Below are positions 50,701 through 62,137 of a stretch of 64,000 nt of DNA, in pieces. Position 1 is the stretch's first letter. Every line of letters begins with the position of its first letter. A program made the translations under genes and the position numbers. A model generated the notes under the pieces. The model did no database searches. It saw nothing but the letters and a program-made list of their open reading frames with translations, and was not told the DNA's origin. Source of the DNA: Eucalyptus grandis (taxonomy: Eukaryota > Streptophyta > Magnoliopsida > Myrtales > Myrtaceae); assembly GCF_016545825.1 (NCBI RefSeq), contig NC_052614.1:63834528-63898527 (forward strand). Reading direction: 5' to 3'.

Positions 50701-53700
50701 TATGATTTTGGAAACTATGACTTATTTTGCTTTTTATGTTAGAGAACCCACTTTGCTGTTGGATTTGAATTACCTGGTGGATGGCATAAGGAGAAGGAAG
50801 CAATGAATTTGACTGTTCTTCAGGTCTAAATACTGCTTTTTGTAATTGCTATTCGATTTGCTATATCTTTTTAAAGTCTTCAGAGGAAGTGTGGTGGGCT
50901 TTTGCTATTAGTATAGGAAAAAAAATGAAGAAATAACAGAAAATCCTTTTATGTGGGTTTTTAACAATTTTTGTTCATTTTGTGTTTTTGTAGATGCTTT
51001 TGGGGGGTGGTGGATCCTTCTCTGCAGGTGGTCCTGGGAAGGGAATGTATTCGCGGTTATGTGAGTCATCATTACTTTCTTGTCTTTTTCTTTATATGTT
51101 ATAAGAAGTGGCTCCTTGGCATGTGTGACCTAGAGGTCACAAGTTCAAGTCGCGGAAGCAGCCTCTTGCAAAAATTGCAAGGTAAAGCTGTGTACTTTAG
51201 ACCCAAAGTGGTCCGACCCTTCCCTGGACCCCGCGCATCACGGGATCTTTGTGCATCGGGCTGCCATTATCCTGCATTATTCTGTATATGTTATAACAGT
51301 ACTTGGTCCATTTAACTCGGTTTGGAATCTGGTGCATATCCTTCTATGCCCTTGTCCTGTTGAATTTATTAGTGACTACATTTTTCTTCCATCTGTTTAA
51401 TTATGCATTCAAATTTTGGATTGTTAATCATATTGACACGATTTATATTGAGCAGATCTCCGTGTTTTAAATGAGTATCCCCAAGTTCAGTCCTTTTCAG
51501 CTTTCAGCAACATCTACAATAACACTGGCATTTTTGGCATTCAAGCAACTACCGTAAGTCACTTCTCGGATTTTTTTTTCCATTCTGTGTGACAGTGTGG
51601 ATATTCTTTTCCCTCACTATGCATGCAACTATTTTCTCCTGCAAGGGGTGCTCTCTTATGTTATGAAGCAAAGAGGCCCCTCATGTGGAGAAACTCATTA
51701 GATGCTCTGTAAGACCTTGAGAAAGGGCAAGTGGAGAGAAAAGGACTGAATAGCTGCCTAAGTCAGGGACTGTGTTTTACAAAATGGTCTTTAGAGATGG
51801 AGGTACATTCCTTTTATAGGCTGAAGGTTTTGTTGACTCAATGGAGGTGAACAAATATTGAAATGGCATTTTAGGTGTATTAGCAGCTATTGATATGACT
51901 GACATGTATACAATGTAGCTGTGGATGGCCAAAAAAAGGTACAATATGTACCATATTAGTTGGCTATGGATAGTGGATCACATAAAGTGAGCTACAACAA
52001 TGGTTAGAAGGTATACCATTACTAGGGTGGGATACATGTCATAAAGTGACGATGCCATACTTCTCTTGAGATGGATTTGGAAGAGGGTGACATGTCAAGT
52101 TGTCGCTTAAGGTCTGTCTTCGTTGGACTATTTTGGTTGTAGAGTGCAACTTCAGTGTTAATGTGATATTTAATTCTCCTTGTAAATTCCTCTTTTTTTT
52201 TTTTTTTTTTTTTGGGGGGAGCAGATAGGCACTTCCTACACTGATGATTTAGCTTAGGTGTCGTCGAACTCTGCATGGATTTTTGAGAAATTTCAGAAAA
52301 AATGTGGCATATGGAACAAGAAAGGTCCTCCACAAGATGGATGACTCAGCAGGAAGTCTCGTGCAACCATGGATGTCATATTTAGGAAATGTTCTGACTA
52401 GCCTATTTTGGAAGTTCTAAAACAATACCTAGAGTTGCTTTCCCCTATGCAATTATAATTTTTCAAAAATATGGCCATAATATTATTCTAGATCCTAATC
52501 CTGAATATGAACTGTTGAATAAGGAAATTCATATTTGCTTTGAATAAAACTTTAGGTTGTACTTTTCTATCACTTTCTCCTTGTCATCACATTCTCCCGC
52601 ACTGCAAGGTCACCTGCTTCTTCCTTTGATATTCATTGACCTGCTTCAGGACTTCCTTGTGATGAATATGTCGTTGAATGAGTTGTTGCTATCGATAAAT
52701 TTTCCTTATCTCTCGGTCCTTTTTATTGGCCAGAATATGCTAGTAATAGGATGTCACAATAGACAGGGAAAAAAATGATCTTTGCCCTGCTTTTGCTTCC
52801 TTTGTCAAGAAACATGCCTAGGCAATCTCATGCCAGTGGTTCCTGGTAGTGGGGAGCACAATATAGTTTAACCTGTTGAACCATGCTGTACCGAAGTGAA
52901 CCGTTTTAGCAGTTTGGTATGGTTTCCAAAAATTTAAAACCAAATCAAATTGAAAAACTGTATTTTGCATATATGATATAGATCATGATTATCAATGTTT
53001 GTTGTCCTTTTTTTTAATTAATGTTTAAGGTACCATCATGAAGAAAATCGTATTTTGTGCTCAATTTGGACTTTTGTTGGTCAATTTGGATCAAAGGCGC
53101 TTAGATTGATATATGTTCTCTAATGGTGATACTAGAAAAATCTTAGTAAAATGCAAATGTCTTTTAGTCACAGTTTGGTTCATTTGGCTTCCAATGAGTA
53201 AGAAAATGGTTTGGCTTGAGTTTTTATCAAACCATATTTTTACAGTTTTGTTTGGTTTGGCCTACATATCACACCAAACCACACCATGCTCAGCCCTAGT
53301 TCCTTGGCTTAATCGTGCCATTTATCTTAAGCATTTGCAGCTCCTTTTTTTACTTGCAATTTTTTTTTTTTTTGGGTGCTGTGCTCTTTTTTCCTTATTT
53401 ACTGATTATATACTTAAGGAACTTAACTTTCTGGCTTTCAGGGCTCTGATTTTGCGGCCCAAGCCATCGATATTGCAGCAAAGGAGCTTATAGCAGTGGC
53501 AACACCAGGAGAAGGTTGAGTGCTGTGCCTTTATGTTGATAGTGCTTTTCCCAAGTGTTTGTTCTGAAAACTAATAATGAGTGCTTTATTTTGCTTGCAG
53601 TTGATCAGGTGCAGCTGGATCGTGCCAAACAATCAACGAGGGCTGCCATTTTGATGAACTTAGAGTCCAGAGTATGTGAACATTGCCTCTTATTTATTTC

Positions 53701-54994
53701 CTCTGGATTATGAAGTTAGTCATTGACTGAAGTTGATGTATATCCTTCTCAAGGATCAGTTAGTTTTTGCATTGTTCATTAACTTTCCTATTTTCCTTTA
53801 GATGGTTGCCTCAGAAGATATAGCCAGACAAATTTTGACGTACGGTGAGAGGTAAGACCTATGTACAGACTATGCTTATTTCGTGATGAATTATCTTTAC
53901 ATCTTTGCATGAGAAACTCTGAGCTTTGTTTGTTGCATTACAAATTTAATTTATTTAGTTATATGTTTTCTAGTGTTTCTTGTGGAATAGAGTTTGAGGT
54001 CTTTTGCTGATGGTGTAGCAGGACAAAGATCCCTGTGAAAAAGTTTCTAGTTTTAGGAAAAGTGTTGGAGGCTGGGTGAATTTGTAGTCTACCTGCCAGT
54101 TTTAGGTGACTTGTTTGTGATTTTTGGGATCATGGGATTCAGTTGCCGTCGAGGAATTAGATTGAACTTCCTAGATGATGGTTATGGGTTTACTTTTTTG
54201 ACTTGTAAGCATCATGGAAATATGCTTCTCTAATCTGGACTGAGGAAAGAATTACACCTTGGAGCTAACTGCCCTTTCAAGGTGACGAGAAAGCTACGTG
54301 CGTGTTGCAGAAAGTTGCCTGTCCCTCTAGATTTTCTGGAGCTTTTGGGTTGGATCTGGGAACTTGTTCTGGAGATTTTGAGACTGGCATATTGATCCCA
54401 CATGTCTGTACTGGGAATTTGTTGGGATCTTTCTTGACTTTCTATTCTATGATTCTTCTGACTTTCCAGTCCTTGGCAAGCTCTTCTGATGTCGTAAGTT
54501 TATAATGATTTGCTGGTTAGATTGTTCCAAAATGCAGTCTTCGCTGTAGTAATCATTCTTTGATTCTTGTTTTGCACCTCATGTTGCTTTTACTTGCATC
54601 TTACATATCCTGTGTATAGACAATATATACTCATCTTGTTTCTGAGAATTTCTTGGTAATCTGAAGGAGGTTTACTTTGTTCATTGCAGGAAACCTGTAG
54701 AGCATTTCCTAAAGGCTGTTGATGAAGTAACACCAAAGGATATTGCTTCCATGGCCCAAAAGCTCCTAAAATCCCCCTTAACAATGGCATCATATGGGAC
54801 GGTAATTTCCGTAACTGCGATTTTCTTTTCTGGATTCTCAGGTTATGTGCCTTAGTCTATCCTAACATCTTTCCCCTTTGCTTTTGCAGTTATTTATCTT
54901 CCAACTTATGATTCGATCAGCAGCAAGTTCCATGCGAAATGAGTATCGACTGCGCTGGCTTGTGAAGTTGTCTTTACAGTTTATCCTTCTTTAA
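47779..54994 (+). CDS. MPPA: Mitochondrial-processing peptidase subunit alpha, 13 exons, C-terminal frame change
   Basis: It is the non-catalytic partner of MPP-beta in removing matrix presequences. In plants MPP is built into the cytochrome bc1 complex in the inner membrane. It has a short basic, Ala-rich presequence, an M16 fold, HLLER where the beta subunit has the zinc motif HxxEH, and the alpha-type glycine-rich loop [17 protein letters not shown] (residues about 334-350). Exons: 47779-47817, 49415-49657, 49778-50074, 50180-50347, 50476-50643, 50743-50823, 50994-51060, 51456-51553, 53442-53514, 53601-53671, 53802-53851, 54690-54801, 54890-54994. The first twelve join to 489 codons without a stop. 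In the last exon the phase is one base off. The family-like ending ([14 protein letters not shown], stop at 54,940-54,942) is in another frame, and the literal frame ends at 54,992-54,994. One G appears missing in the GGG run at 54,796-54,798. Usual length is about 500 aa. Confidence 0.92.
48350..48391. repeat. 7-bp minisatellite in MPP-alpha intron 1
   Basis: The heptamer CCTTGCA is repeated about five times in tandem inside the first intron of the MPP-alpha gene. Confidence 0.85.
51105..51284 (+). mobile_element. Au SINE in MPP-alpha intron 7
   Basis: 180 bases flanked by perfect 12-base duplications TATATGTTATAA at 51,093-51,104 and 51,285-51,296. It contains the B box (CACAAGTTCAAGTCGCGG) and the Au-family body landmarks CAGCCTCTTGCA, GTGGTCCGACCCTTCC, GGACCCCGCGCAT and CGGGCTGCC. 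The length matches the known Au SINE size of about 180 bp. The exact duplication suggests a fairly recent insertion, in the sense direction of the host gene. Confidence 0.9.
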
Positions 54995-55560
54995 CAGTGC
55001 ATATCTTCGAGCACTCTTTGCCACATCGCTGGTGGAAAAATAAGGGAGGACTCTGATTCTTTGTTGAACAATAATCAGTGAAACAGGGAAGCAGCAGCTT
55101 ATGCGGGAAATTTTTGTTGGAGGCCTAGATTGCCTTATGCTGTCAAGTCTGGTGGTTCACTTATCATTTTTTAATGCCCATCTGATGTAATTTGGTAGGT
55201 GCATCGTATTTTTGAGCTTATCCTACAGCTACCTCAAGCTCGCGAAGCTTCCTGAACGAGTTATTTCGTGATATTTTGTGCAGCGTCTTAGAACTAATAA
55301 TATTTTTCCTAAACAAAATGTTGGCTGAACTCGAGACCTGAATGAATTTATGTATCGCTTGGCCGACGTCTTTTGCTCGTTGCCGTTTTTGACATTTACT
55401 ATTATTTGAAGCAAGCGCCTGATACTCCTGATTATTAATTCATGCATGTAAAATAGGATGTGCTTTCGTGATAAATCGAAGTGCATATTAATGGGGATGC
55501 TCATGATGCTAAATGAAATATGTGAAGTTGCAGTCATCAATATAAACTCTCTAATCTTTT
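54995..55560. other. MPP-alpha 3' UTR and following intergenic DNA
   Basis: Sequence after the MPP-alpha stop. The transcript end is probably within the first 250 bases. A T-run lies at 55,557-55,577. No gene was recognised. Confidence 0.45.
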
Positions 55561-55839
55561 TTTTTTTTTTTTTTTTTGGTCGATTATAAACTCTCTAATC
55601 AATCGAATACAAAACCATCGTAATTTCATTTATTTAAACTGGAGAGCCTAGGCCGATTATTTTGGACTCAATTTATGACATTATTCGTCGATATTATATT
55701 TACATATAGATACGATCATATCTGACTAAACACAGTCCTTATTTGTGTATGAGATTAGTACAAAACTGTCTAATTTAAGCACTTCATTCAAATTTTTAAT
55801 TTGCTCTTTCAACTCTTCTAATTTTGCTTGATTTGATTA

Positions 55840-55998
55840 AATCATGTCTATTGGTGATCAACTCATTTAATCATGTTCATCTATGTTAGAAGTATGAAGG
55901 ATAAAGTGGTCTTTACCACCTTTTGAGCTTATTTTGATGTGCATGCATGCGTGTCTTTTAAACTTTACTGAATAATACAAAATTGATTTTTTCTCACA
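55840..55998 (+). repeat. Tail of a Copia 5' LTR
   Basis: Sequence ending TTTTTTCTCACA is followed directly by TGATATCAGAGC (55,999-56,010), a one-mismatch form of the tRNA-Met primer binding site TGGTATCAGAGC. The LTR therefore ends at 55,998; its start could not be located, so the left limit is arbitrary. Confidence 0.55.
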
Positions 55999-56272
55999 TG
56001 ATATCAGAGCAATTGTATCTATGAGTGATGCAATAGTCTTTTATCCAAGAATCTGAGACATAACAATTTCATATTTAGAATCAAGGCTTCTTGGGAATCC
56101 CATTATAGTCAATTATTCTCTTTGAAGTTGCATTTGTTGAACATTAGAAAAGTCTTTATATGGTTTGAAGCAATCTGATGGACATTGTTTGGATGATTTT
56201 TTGACGCTATACTTTCTTTTGGACTGTCTAGATGTGAAAATGATTATTCTTTCTTTTATTAATAATGAGAGG

Positions 56273-56471
56273 AAGGCACCACCCGCCCCGGTGGCTCTGC
56301 TGAATAAGGCCATGCTGATCCTTTCCTCAAAGGTGAAGGGTTCGAAACTCAGTGGAGGCACTTGGCGCCTTAACCGCCCTCACGAGGTGGTGGTTCCCTC
56401 GTGCGGCCTCAAGGTTTGCCCTGCCGCGCTACCGGCATATGGGGTTTCCCTGGATCTTCAAAAAAAAAAAC
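56273..56471 (+). mobile_element. tRNA-derived SINE inserted in Copia RT
   Basis: It has a tRNA-like head (GGTGGCTCTGCTGAATAAGG), a B box (GAAGGGTTCGAAACTC), and a tail GGATCTTCAAAAAAAAAAC. The flanks AATGAGAGG (56,264-56,272) and AATGAGGGG (56,472-56,480) are a duplication with one change. The Copia reading resumes beyond the insertion. Confidence 0.8.
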
Positions 56472-57157
56472 AATGAGGGGGAGGCAAACTATTCTTGATT
56501 GTGTATGTTAGTGATATTATCCTCACGGGAGATGACTTGATTAGTATGGCTGAACTCGACCTATCTTCAACATTAGTTTCAAGAGTGCAATAACTTGAGA
56601 ACTTTTTGAACAATTTTCCCATCCTAGATTTACTCACTAAGACTATGTTTGGATCAAAGTCTCTTGATTCACCCAAGGAACAAATGGTTAAACTGGTTGC
56701 TAAGAAAGAGAGATTCTTAATAATCCTGAGAAATATAAAAGACTAGTGGGTAAGTTGAATTATCTCCCAGTCACTCGACTATATATTGCCTTTTCAATTA
56801 GTGTGGCAAGTTAGTTTTTTGTCTTCCCCTCATAAATCTCACTAGGATGCAATTATTCAGATATTGTGGAACTTGAAAAGGCTATAGGGAAAGGAATTGT
56901 CTACCAAAACCATAGTCATAACAAGTTGAAGGATTCTCTAACGCTAATTGGATAGGATCTCTAGATGATAGGAGGTCAACCATTAGCTATTGTACCTTGG
57001 TTAGAGGATGTATGGTATCATGAAAGAGTAAAAAACAGAGTATTGTTGCCTACTCCAATGCTGAGCTACAATATAAAGTCATGACACAAGTGACATGTGA
57101 ATTCATGTGAATTCAACAGTTATTAATTGAATTAGACTTAAAGATTCAGCATTTATG

Positions 57158-58730
57158 TGTCACAATATGTGAAACCTCCCATACTTGTGACATTTATGAG
57201 TGGTGCTTAAGGTCATTGAGTGAAGAGTGAGGATGTAGAGGAAATGAACACAACTAGTTCGTGAGAGTGGTGTTGGTATTATGAGTTCTAAGATCGAATG
57301 ATTATATTACTTAGGAGTTTTGAATGCGGGGTTGGCCTCCCATACACAAACTGATCGGGAGTTGATGCTGCTCTCCTGATGAGATCATGGCAAGCAGGTT
57401 GAAACCAATTGTTGAGCTTAAAGAGCTCTGTTATTTCACTCAAAAGACTAGACGTCCGAGCTAAGCTAAGCATGGCATGATCTCATATAAGGAAAGCATT
57501 TACCATTTGTTCTCTAGAACAACTATGAAATGAGGGCTGACCTGGTGAATTCTGCTCACCCGGTGCCTCACGGGCTATTTCGCGGCTAAGGAAGTGCTAA
57601 CTCGTGACAATATGGTATCAGAGCAAGATCCCTCCAGTAAGTGGGTGAGTTGGACAAAGATTCGATTCCTTCTTCAGTATGAGTTGAACTGGAGAGTACT
57701 AGTGGTCTACCCAGTCCTACGAGGTGGCGAAGAGTACATTGCTGAGGCAAAAGGTGCTCGACCAAAGCACAACTCTCAACTAGCTTCTACGATGAAACGG
57801 GAGCACGGGGGAAGAACTAGTTCCTTGCTGAGTGAGTTGAGTTGGAGAAGAATCGATTCCTCACTAAATGAGAATAATGTTCTTGGATCAATCGGTGAAT
57901 CCAAAGAGGAGGTTTATTGCCATGTTTCCAACAAGGAAAGAACCTCCATTGGTATGCTGGGGTCAAGATACTTAGTAGGTGAAAATGGTGTTGTCAAAAA
58001 ATGCAATTGGTGAAAAATGCCGCACTTATCAAGGAAAGTGCAGGTGACCGAAAGGGACTTGAACAACTAAGATTAAAAGAGGCCACCAATGGAGCAAAAC
58101 CTATTTTGTTAAGTGAGCGTGACAAGTCAATGTATGATCCCAAAAATGGCGCATCAATGGTTAAGGGACGTAAAGAAGTGACGGAGTAGACCGCAACAAG
58201 GGCGTTACGAAATTGAGTAGGAGAGAATATCATGATCCGTGAAACCCCCGTACTCATGACACTTGTGAGTGGTGTTTAGGGTTATCAAGTGAAGAGTGAA
58301 GATACAGCAGGAATGAACACAACTGGTTTGTGAGAGTAGTGTCAAGACTATTGATGTTAGGAGTTCTACGATCAAATGATCAAATGATTATATTACCTAG
58401 GAGCTCTAAAGGCAAGATTAGCCTCCTATGCACAAATTAGTTGGGAGCTCATTCCGCTCTCCTGATGAAGCCATAGCAGGCCGAGACCAGTTGTTAAGTT
58501 TAAAGAGTTATGCTGTTTTACTTGAGAGATTACACACCCAAACTAAATTAGGTAAGGCATGATCTCGTATAAGGAATCCATTCACTATTTGGTCTCTAAA
58601 ACAACTATGGAACAAATTGTCCAAAAAAAAAAAAAAAAAACAACTATGGAACAAGGGCTGACCTGGTGAATTTCATTTGCCAAGTGCCTCATGGGTCGTT
58701 CCTCAAGCAAGGAAGTGCTAGCTCGTGACA
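57158..58730 (+). mobile_element. Short nonautonomous LTR retrotransposon (TRIM/small LARD-like)
   Basis: The left LTR is at 57,158-57,609 (starts TGTCACAATATGTGAAACC, ends CTCGTGACA). The right LTR is at 58,228-58,730 (starts TATCATGATCCGTGAAACC, ends CTCGTGACA). TGTCAC and GTGACA form the terminal inverted repeat. TGGTATCAGAGC at 57,613-57,624 is a perfect tRNA-Met-type primer binding site, and AGGAGAGAA before the right LTR is a candidate polypurine tract. The interior is only about 618 bases and shows no gag or pol. The right LTR carries a local poly(A)-bearing duplication at about 58,603-58,655. The flanks resemble TTATG and, five bases past the right end, CTATG; the target duplication is unclear. 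Confidence 0.8.
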
Positions 58731-58777
58731 AGACTCTATGATGCGATAATAAAGCTACAATGGACATAGCTTCCAAC

Positions 58778-59625
58778 TAGGGGTGTACATGATCCGAGTG
58801 GGCGATTCCTGACCTAGAATCAGGAACCACCCGCTAAGAACTAGTTCCAATTACCGCCCACTAGTTGCATGAATCTACCCGGGAATCGGACCGCCGGTCC
58901 AATCCGGTTCCCGGGTGGATCCATAGAACCGGTCCAACCTCCACGCCTTCCCCTTTTCGCCCTCCTCGTATCTACTTATTCTAGCCCTGCCGAGCATGGT
59001 AGCTTTATTCTCCTCAAGTACTAGTGTCGTGGTGGCGACGGTCGCAACCCTCGCTCCGCTTCCGTCCCAACCACCACCACCATCTTCACCACCGCCTCCG
59101 CCATCTCTTGGAGTTGACTTTCTTGGCCATTTTATAGCAAAATGCTATGAGCAAACACAATCGTGAAGCCCAAATTTGTTTTAGAGCTTGAGGACCAAAA
59201 ATGGAGTGGATGCTTTACAAAGCAACAGCTGAAGGAGATGCGGCTTCTCTGCTCGATGAGACATTACACGTAGTAGCAATGCTTCGACATGAAAAATTCG
59301 TTGATGAGATTCCAAATTAGAAACCCGAGCTTGCAAGAGAGTTGGATTCTCGGAAACTTTTACCCCTACACCTCGCAACAACAAAAGGTTAATTGTCGAG
59401 TGTAAATGCGGACATGTGCTACACCCGTGACAAATACGGAAGGAACCCTCTTTACACTGCAACACCAGTCCGATCCGAGTGGGCGTGTGGATCCGCGTAT
59501 GGAACTGAGAACTTGACCAGTACCCACCAGTTTCTATAAATTGGAATCATGAACCGGACCGGTTCCCTTAAGAACCACCGGTTCCGGGCGATCTAGGCGG
59601 GTTCCAATTCTTTTGCACATCTCTA
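58778..59625. mobile_element. hAT-like nonautonomous element carrying a gene fragment
   Basis: CTTCCAAC at 58,770-58,777 and 59,626-59,633 is an exact 8-bp target duplication. The left end is TAGGGGTGTACATGATCC; the right end on the opposite strand is TAGAGATGTGCAAAAG. The arms (about 58,778-58,935 and 59,466-59,625) match the element at 9272-9951, including GTGGGCGATTCC near the left end and GGTTCCGGGCG near the right. The interior is unrelated to that copy and includes a decayed ankyrin-repeat gene piece. No transposase is present. It sits within the RNase H remnant of the Copia element. Confidence 0.8.
59201..59464 (+). pseudogene. Ankyrin-repeat protein fragment captured in a hAT-like element
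   Basis: A single frame reads ankyrin-type text: MLYKATAEGDAASLL, then HVVAMLRHEKFVDEI, KPELARELDSR, LPLHLATTKG and DKYGRNPLYTAT. These match successive repeats of plant ankyrin proteins of the BDA1/ACD6-like type, as recalled. Stops lie at 59,318-59,320 and 59,390-59,392. Between LL and HVVAML a segment present in full-length proteins is missing. The piece lies wholly inside the transposon and cannot make a full protein. Confidence 0.7.
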
Positions 59626-59633
59626 CTTCCAAC

Positions 59634-62137
59634 CTAGGTAGCATGGACACTCTCCGGGACCCTTCATGTCGTGTCCAACACTCCAACACGTGTCCGACAC
59701 GCTCCGACACCTAGTCAACTGCCTCCAACATGCTCCGACATGCGAGTCGAAAATTCAGATATGTGACTCCGACACGTACGGGGTTATTTTTATAAATTTC
59801 CAAAACTTCTGGGGTGTAAATATAAATATATGAACTAAAAATAATAATAATAATAATAAATAAAAGGTAGAAGTTCAATCAACGCACGGGTTCCTTCTGG
59901 ACTCTTCTCTTCCCTCTTCAGTTGGACTCGCACGCACCTGAGCAGAGCACTCTAGTTCTCTTCTTTCGCAGTTCAATCAACGCACGGGTTCCTTCTGGAC
60001 TCTTATCTTCCCTCTTCAGTCGGACTCGCACGCACCTGAGCAAAGCACTCTAGTTCTCTTCTTTCGTTGTGAGTGTCACCGGTGTTGCTTTGCCGGCTGC
60101 ACGGCCCACCCCACCAGTCAGTGTCGCCAACTTGCCGTAGCCCCCCGCTCCTCAGCCCCACCCGTCGCCACAGTCGCCTCCGACCCTGCCTTCGTCTCTC
60201 TCACAAGCATCGAGCTGTCACCCCGACGGCGAGCCGTCACCTCTACCTCTCACGGTCGTTGCCACGTTGTTCTTCTTTATGTTGCGATTTCGCTCATCTC
60301 AGGTTAGCATATTGGATTTCTTTATAATGCGATTTAGGATTTTTCGGCAAACCCTAGAGTTAGTTCGGGGAAAAGGGGATTAGTGAATGTTTTATTAGAT
60401 ACTTCTCAACTTGAAAGTTCCAAAATTAAATGAAACAAATGGAGCTCATTGTTGGCTGTGCTTGTTGATGTCGAAAAATTGGAGCAGGAACCCTCTGTCT
60501 AATATTTTTTTTCTCTTCTTTTCCGAAGAGGAAGCCTGTCAATTCGCTGAGGGCATTGTTTGGCGACGATTACTACATCTGTCGGTTTCAGGTGCATGAT
60601 GATTAGAGATGTGATTGTGGGTTGATTCGGTTATGTTGACTTGATTGACCGTGTTTATGTGGAGATTTTTGTTGGTTTTGGGATGTGTAGCGAGTTCTTT
60701 GCCTAAATTGAGGCTGTGAATCAATGGAGTTGACTATAATTGGTTACCAACGATGACCTGATGGTGATGGAGTTAATGGCTCTGGTTTTCGTGGCTTCTA
60801 ATAAATCTGGGATAAACGACTTTTCCTTTTAAAAAAGTTGTCTTGAGAACAGAATTGGCTCTCAAATTGGGTCACCTTGAGTTTGTTGTGGCACCATTTG
60901 AGTAGATATATTGGCGGATACTACTACACTACAAGAAGGCCATTCGTTTTGGTGTTTCTACGTATAGCAAGTGGTCCTTCATAATGATGGCTAAAACTGC
61001 TATGACGCTTTGATCTCATCTATTACTGGCAGGAACAGCTTCTGAAGTTCTTCATCTATTTGTTTTGCGCCTATCATATTGCTAGGATTATCTTCAGAAT
61101 ATCCTAAGGGAGGACAATCCGCTAGCTAAGTAAATTTTCTAGGTTTGGTTACCTCAATAGTTAATGTTGTTTCCCCTGCTTGGACCTTGGTTATTTCGTT
61201 TTTGCATTTTATCAACTTTTATTCTCCAAATAATCCCTTTTACTATTTTAATGATTTACTGCCATTGTTTCAGGTCATCCTTTTTTTTGGTTGTTCATGC
61301 TTTCCTGTTGATTGATTAACTGTTGTCGAAATTTTTTTATCTTCCTGTTGAAAAGGAAGTGTCCTTATGAAGAAGTAAAATGAATATTTTCCATATTTTT
61401 TCTATAATATTGTTCAAGTTGGTTTAAATAGATATGCGGATCATTGTGTACCAGCATGCAGCTAAGTGTTTAGTCATGTGAGAGCAACGAAATTGGATTG
61501 GGTCCAATTACAGGACCAACTCATAATTTACTGCTTTGATGGTTTGACTTCACTTCTTGTTTCTAGTTGGGATGCTTTGAATTTAATGTGCTACCCATGA
61601 ATCAGACACGAGAGAGTTCCCTTTCTATCATCACAATCAACTGTGTTTATATGTGTTAAGTGCACGTGTGAGATGTGAATGCAGAGAACAGTTTCGCACA
61701 AGATGCTTGAAGTGAAAAAGGAGCAATATAATGCACCCAATTTAAGCTTTCGATCCTCTTGGATCTCTCCATTATTAGAGTGTTGGACTTCGCTTGCCCC
61801 TGCATGAGCACTCTGGCCCTTAACTTGTGGAATGCCTAAAATTGAAGTTTTTCACTAGTTTACAACTGTAGAACTAGAGCAAACTAAATTGATAATCTGT
61901 TCATTCTTGCTGCTATTCTTTGCCATTTACTGCCGTATAGCTGCTGTTCTTTGCACACTAAATTGATAATCTGCTCATTCTTACTGTTGTTCTCTACCAT
62001 TTGTTGCTGTATAATTGTTGTATTGCTGCTATATTGTTGTTGTTCGTTGCTGTTGACTGTTGTATTACTAAGAAACTTTATAGCAATTGATAATAATATG
62101 TTTTTCTTTTTTTTCTTTTTTTTTCTTTTTTTGCAGA
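59634..62137 (+). other. Noncoding 5' part of a larger hAT element
   Basis: The stretch from about 59,636 (TAGGTAGCATGGACAC) carries many short CCGACAC/GTGTCCGACACG repeats up to about 59,790, like hAT subterminal repeats. An (ATA)n run lies at 59,838-59,860. A 97-base unit is duplicated in tandem at about 59,873-60,066. A Pro-rich, leader-like frame follows (60,073-60,327). An imperfect tandem repeat (AATTGATAATCTG onward) lies at about 61,885-62,020. A pyrimidine tract and TTGCAG at 62,131-62,136 look like a 3' splice site before the transposase start. The limits and the intron are inferred. Confidence 0.45.

Larger units (their letters stand above)
56010..58777 (+). pseudogene. Internally deleted Copia polyprotein, interrupted by three insertions
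   Basis: Only about 140 bases separate the primer site from the first coding match, so gag, protease and integrase are gone. Reverse-transcriptase text starts near 56,148 (KSLYGLKQS). It resumes at about 56,482 after a SINE with a decayed active-site region (DIILTGDDLI). The RNase H region follows at about 56,740-57,157, with landmarks such as LVGKLNYL and, in shifted frames, the late SKKQ-type region. The frame then breaks at a short LTR element and resumes at about 58,743-58,777 (DNKATMDIASN), where a hAT-like element follows. Stops and frameshifts occur throughout; it is inactive. Confidence 0.8.

Noticed and set aside
57594..58013. 139-codon frame inside the short LTR element as a possible gag
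   Set aside because: No zinc knuckle or gag-like motif. It begins around the primer binding site and looks like chance reading of the internal region.
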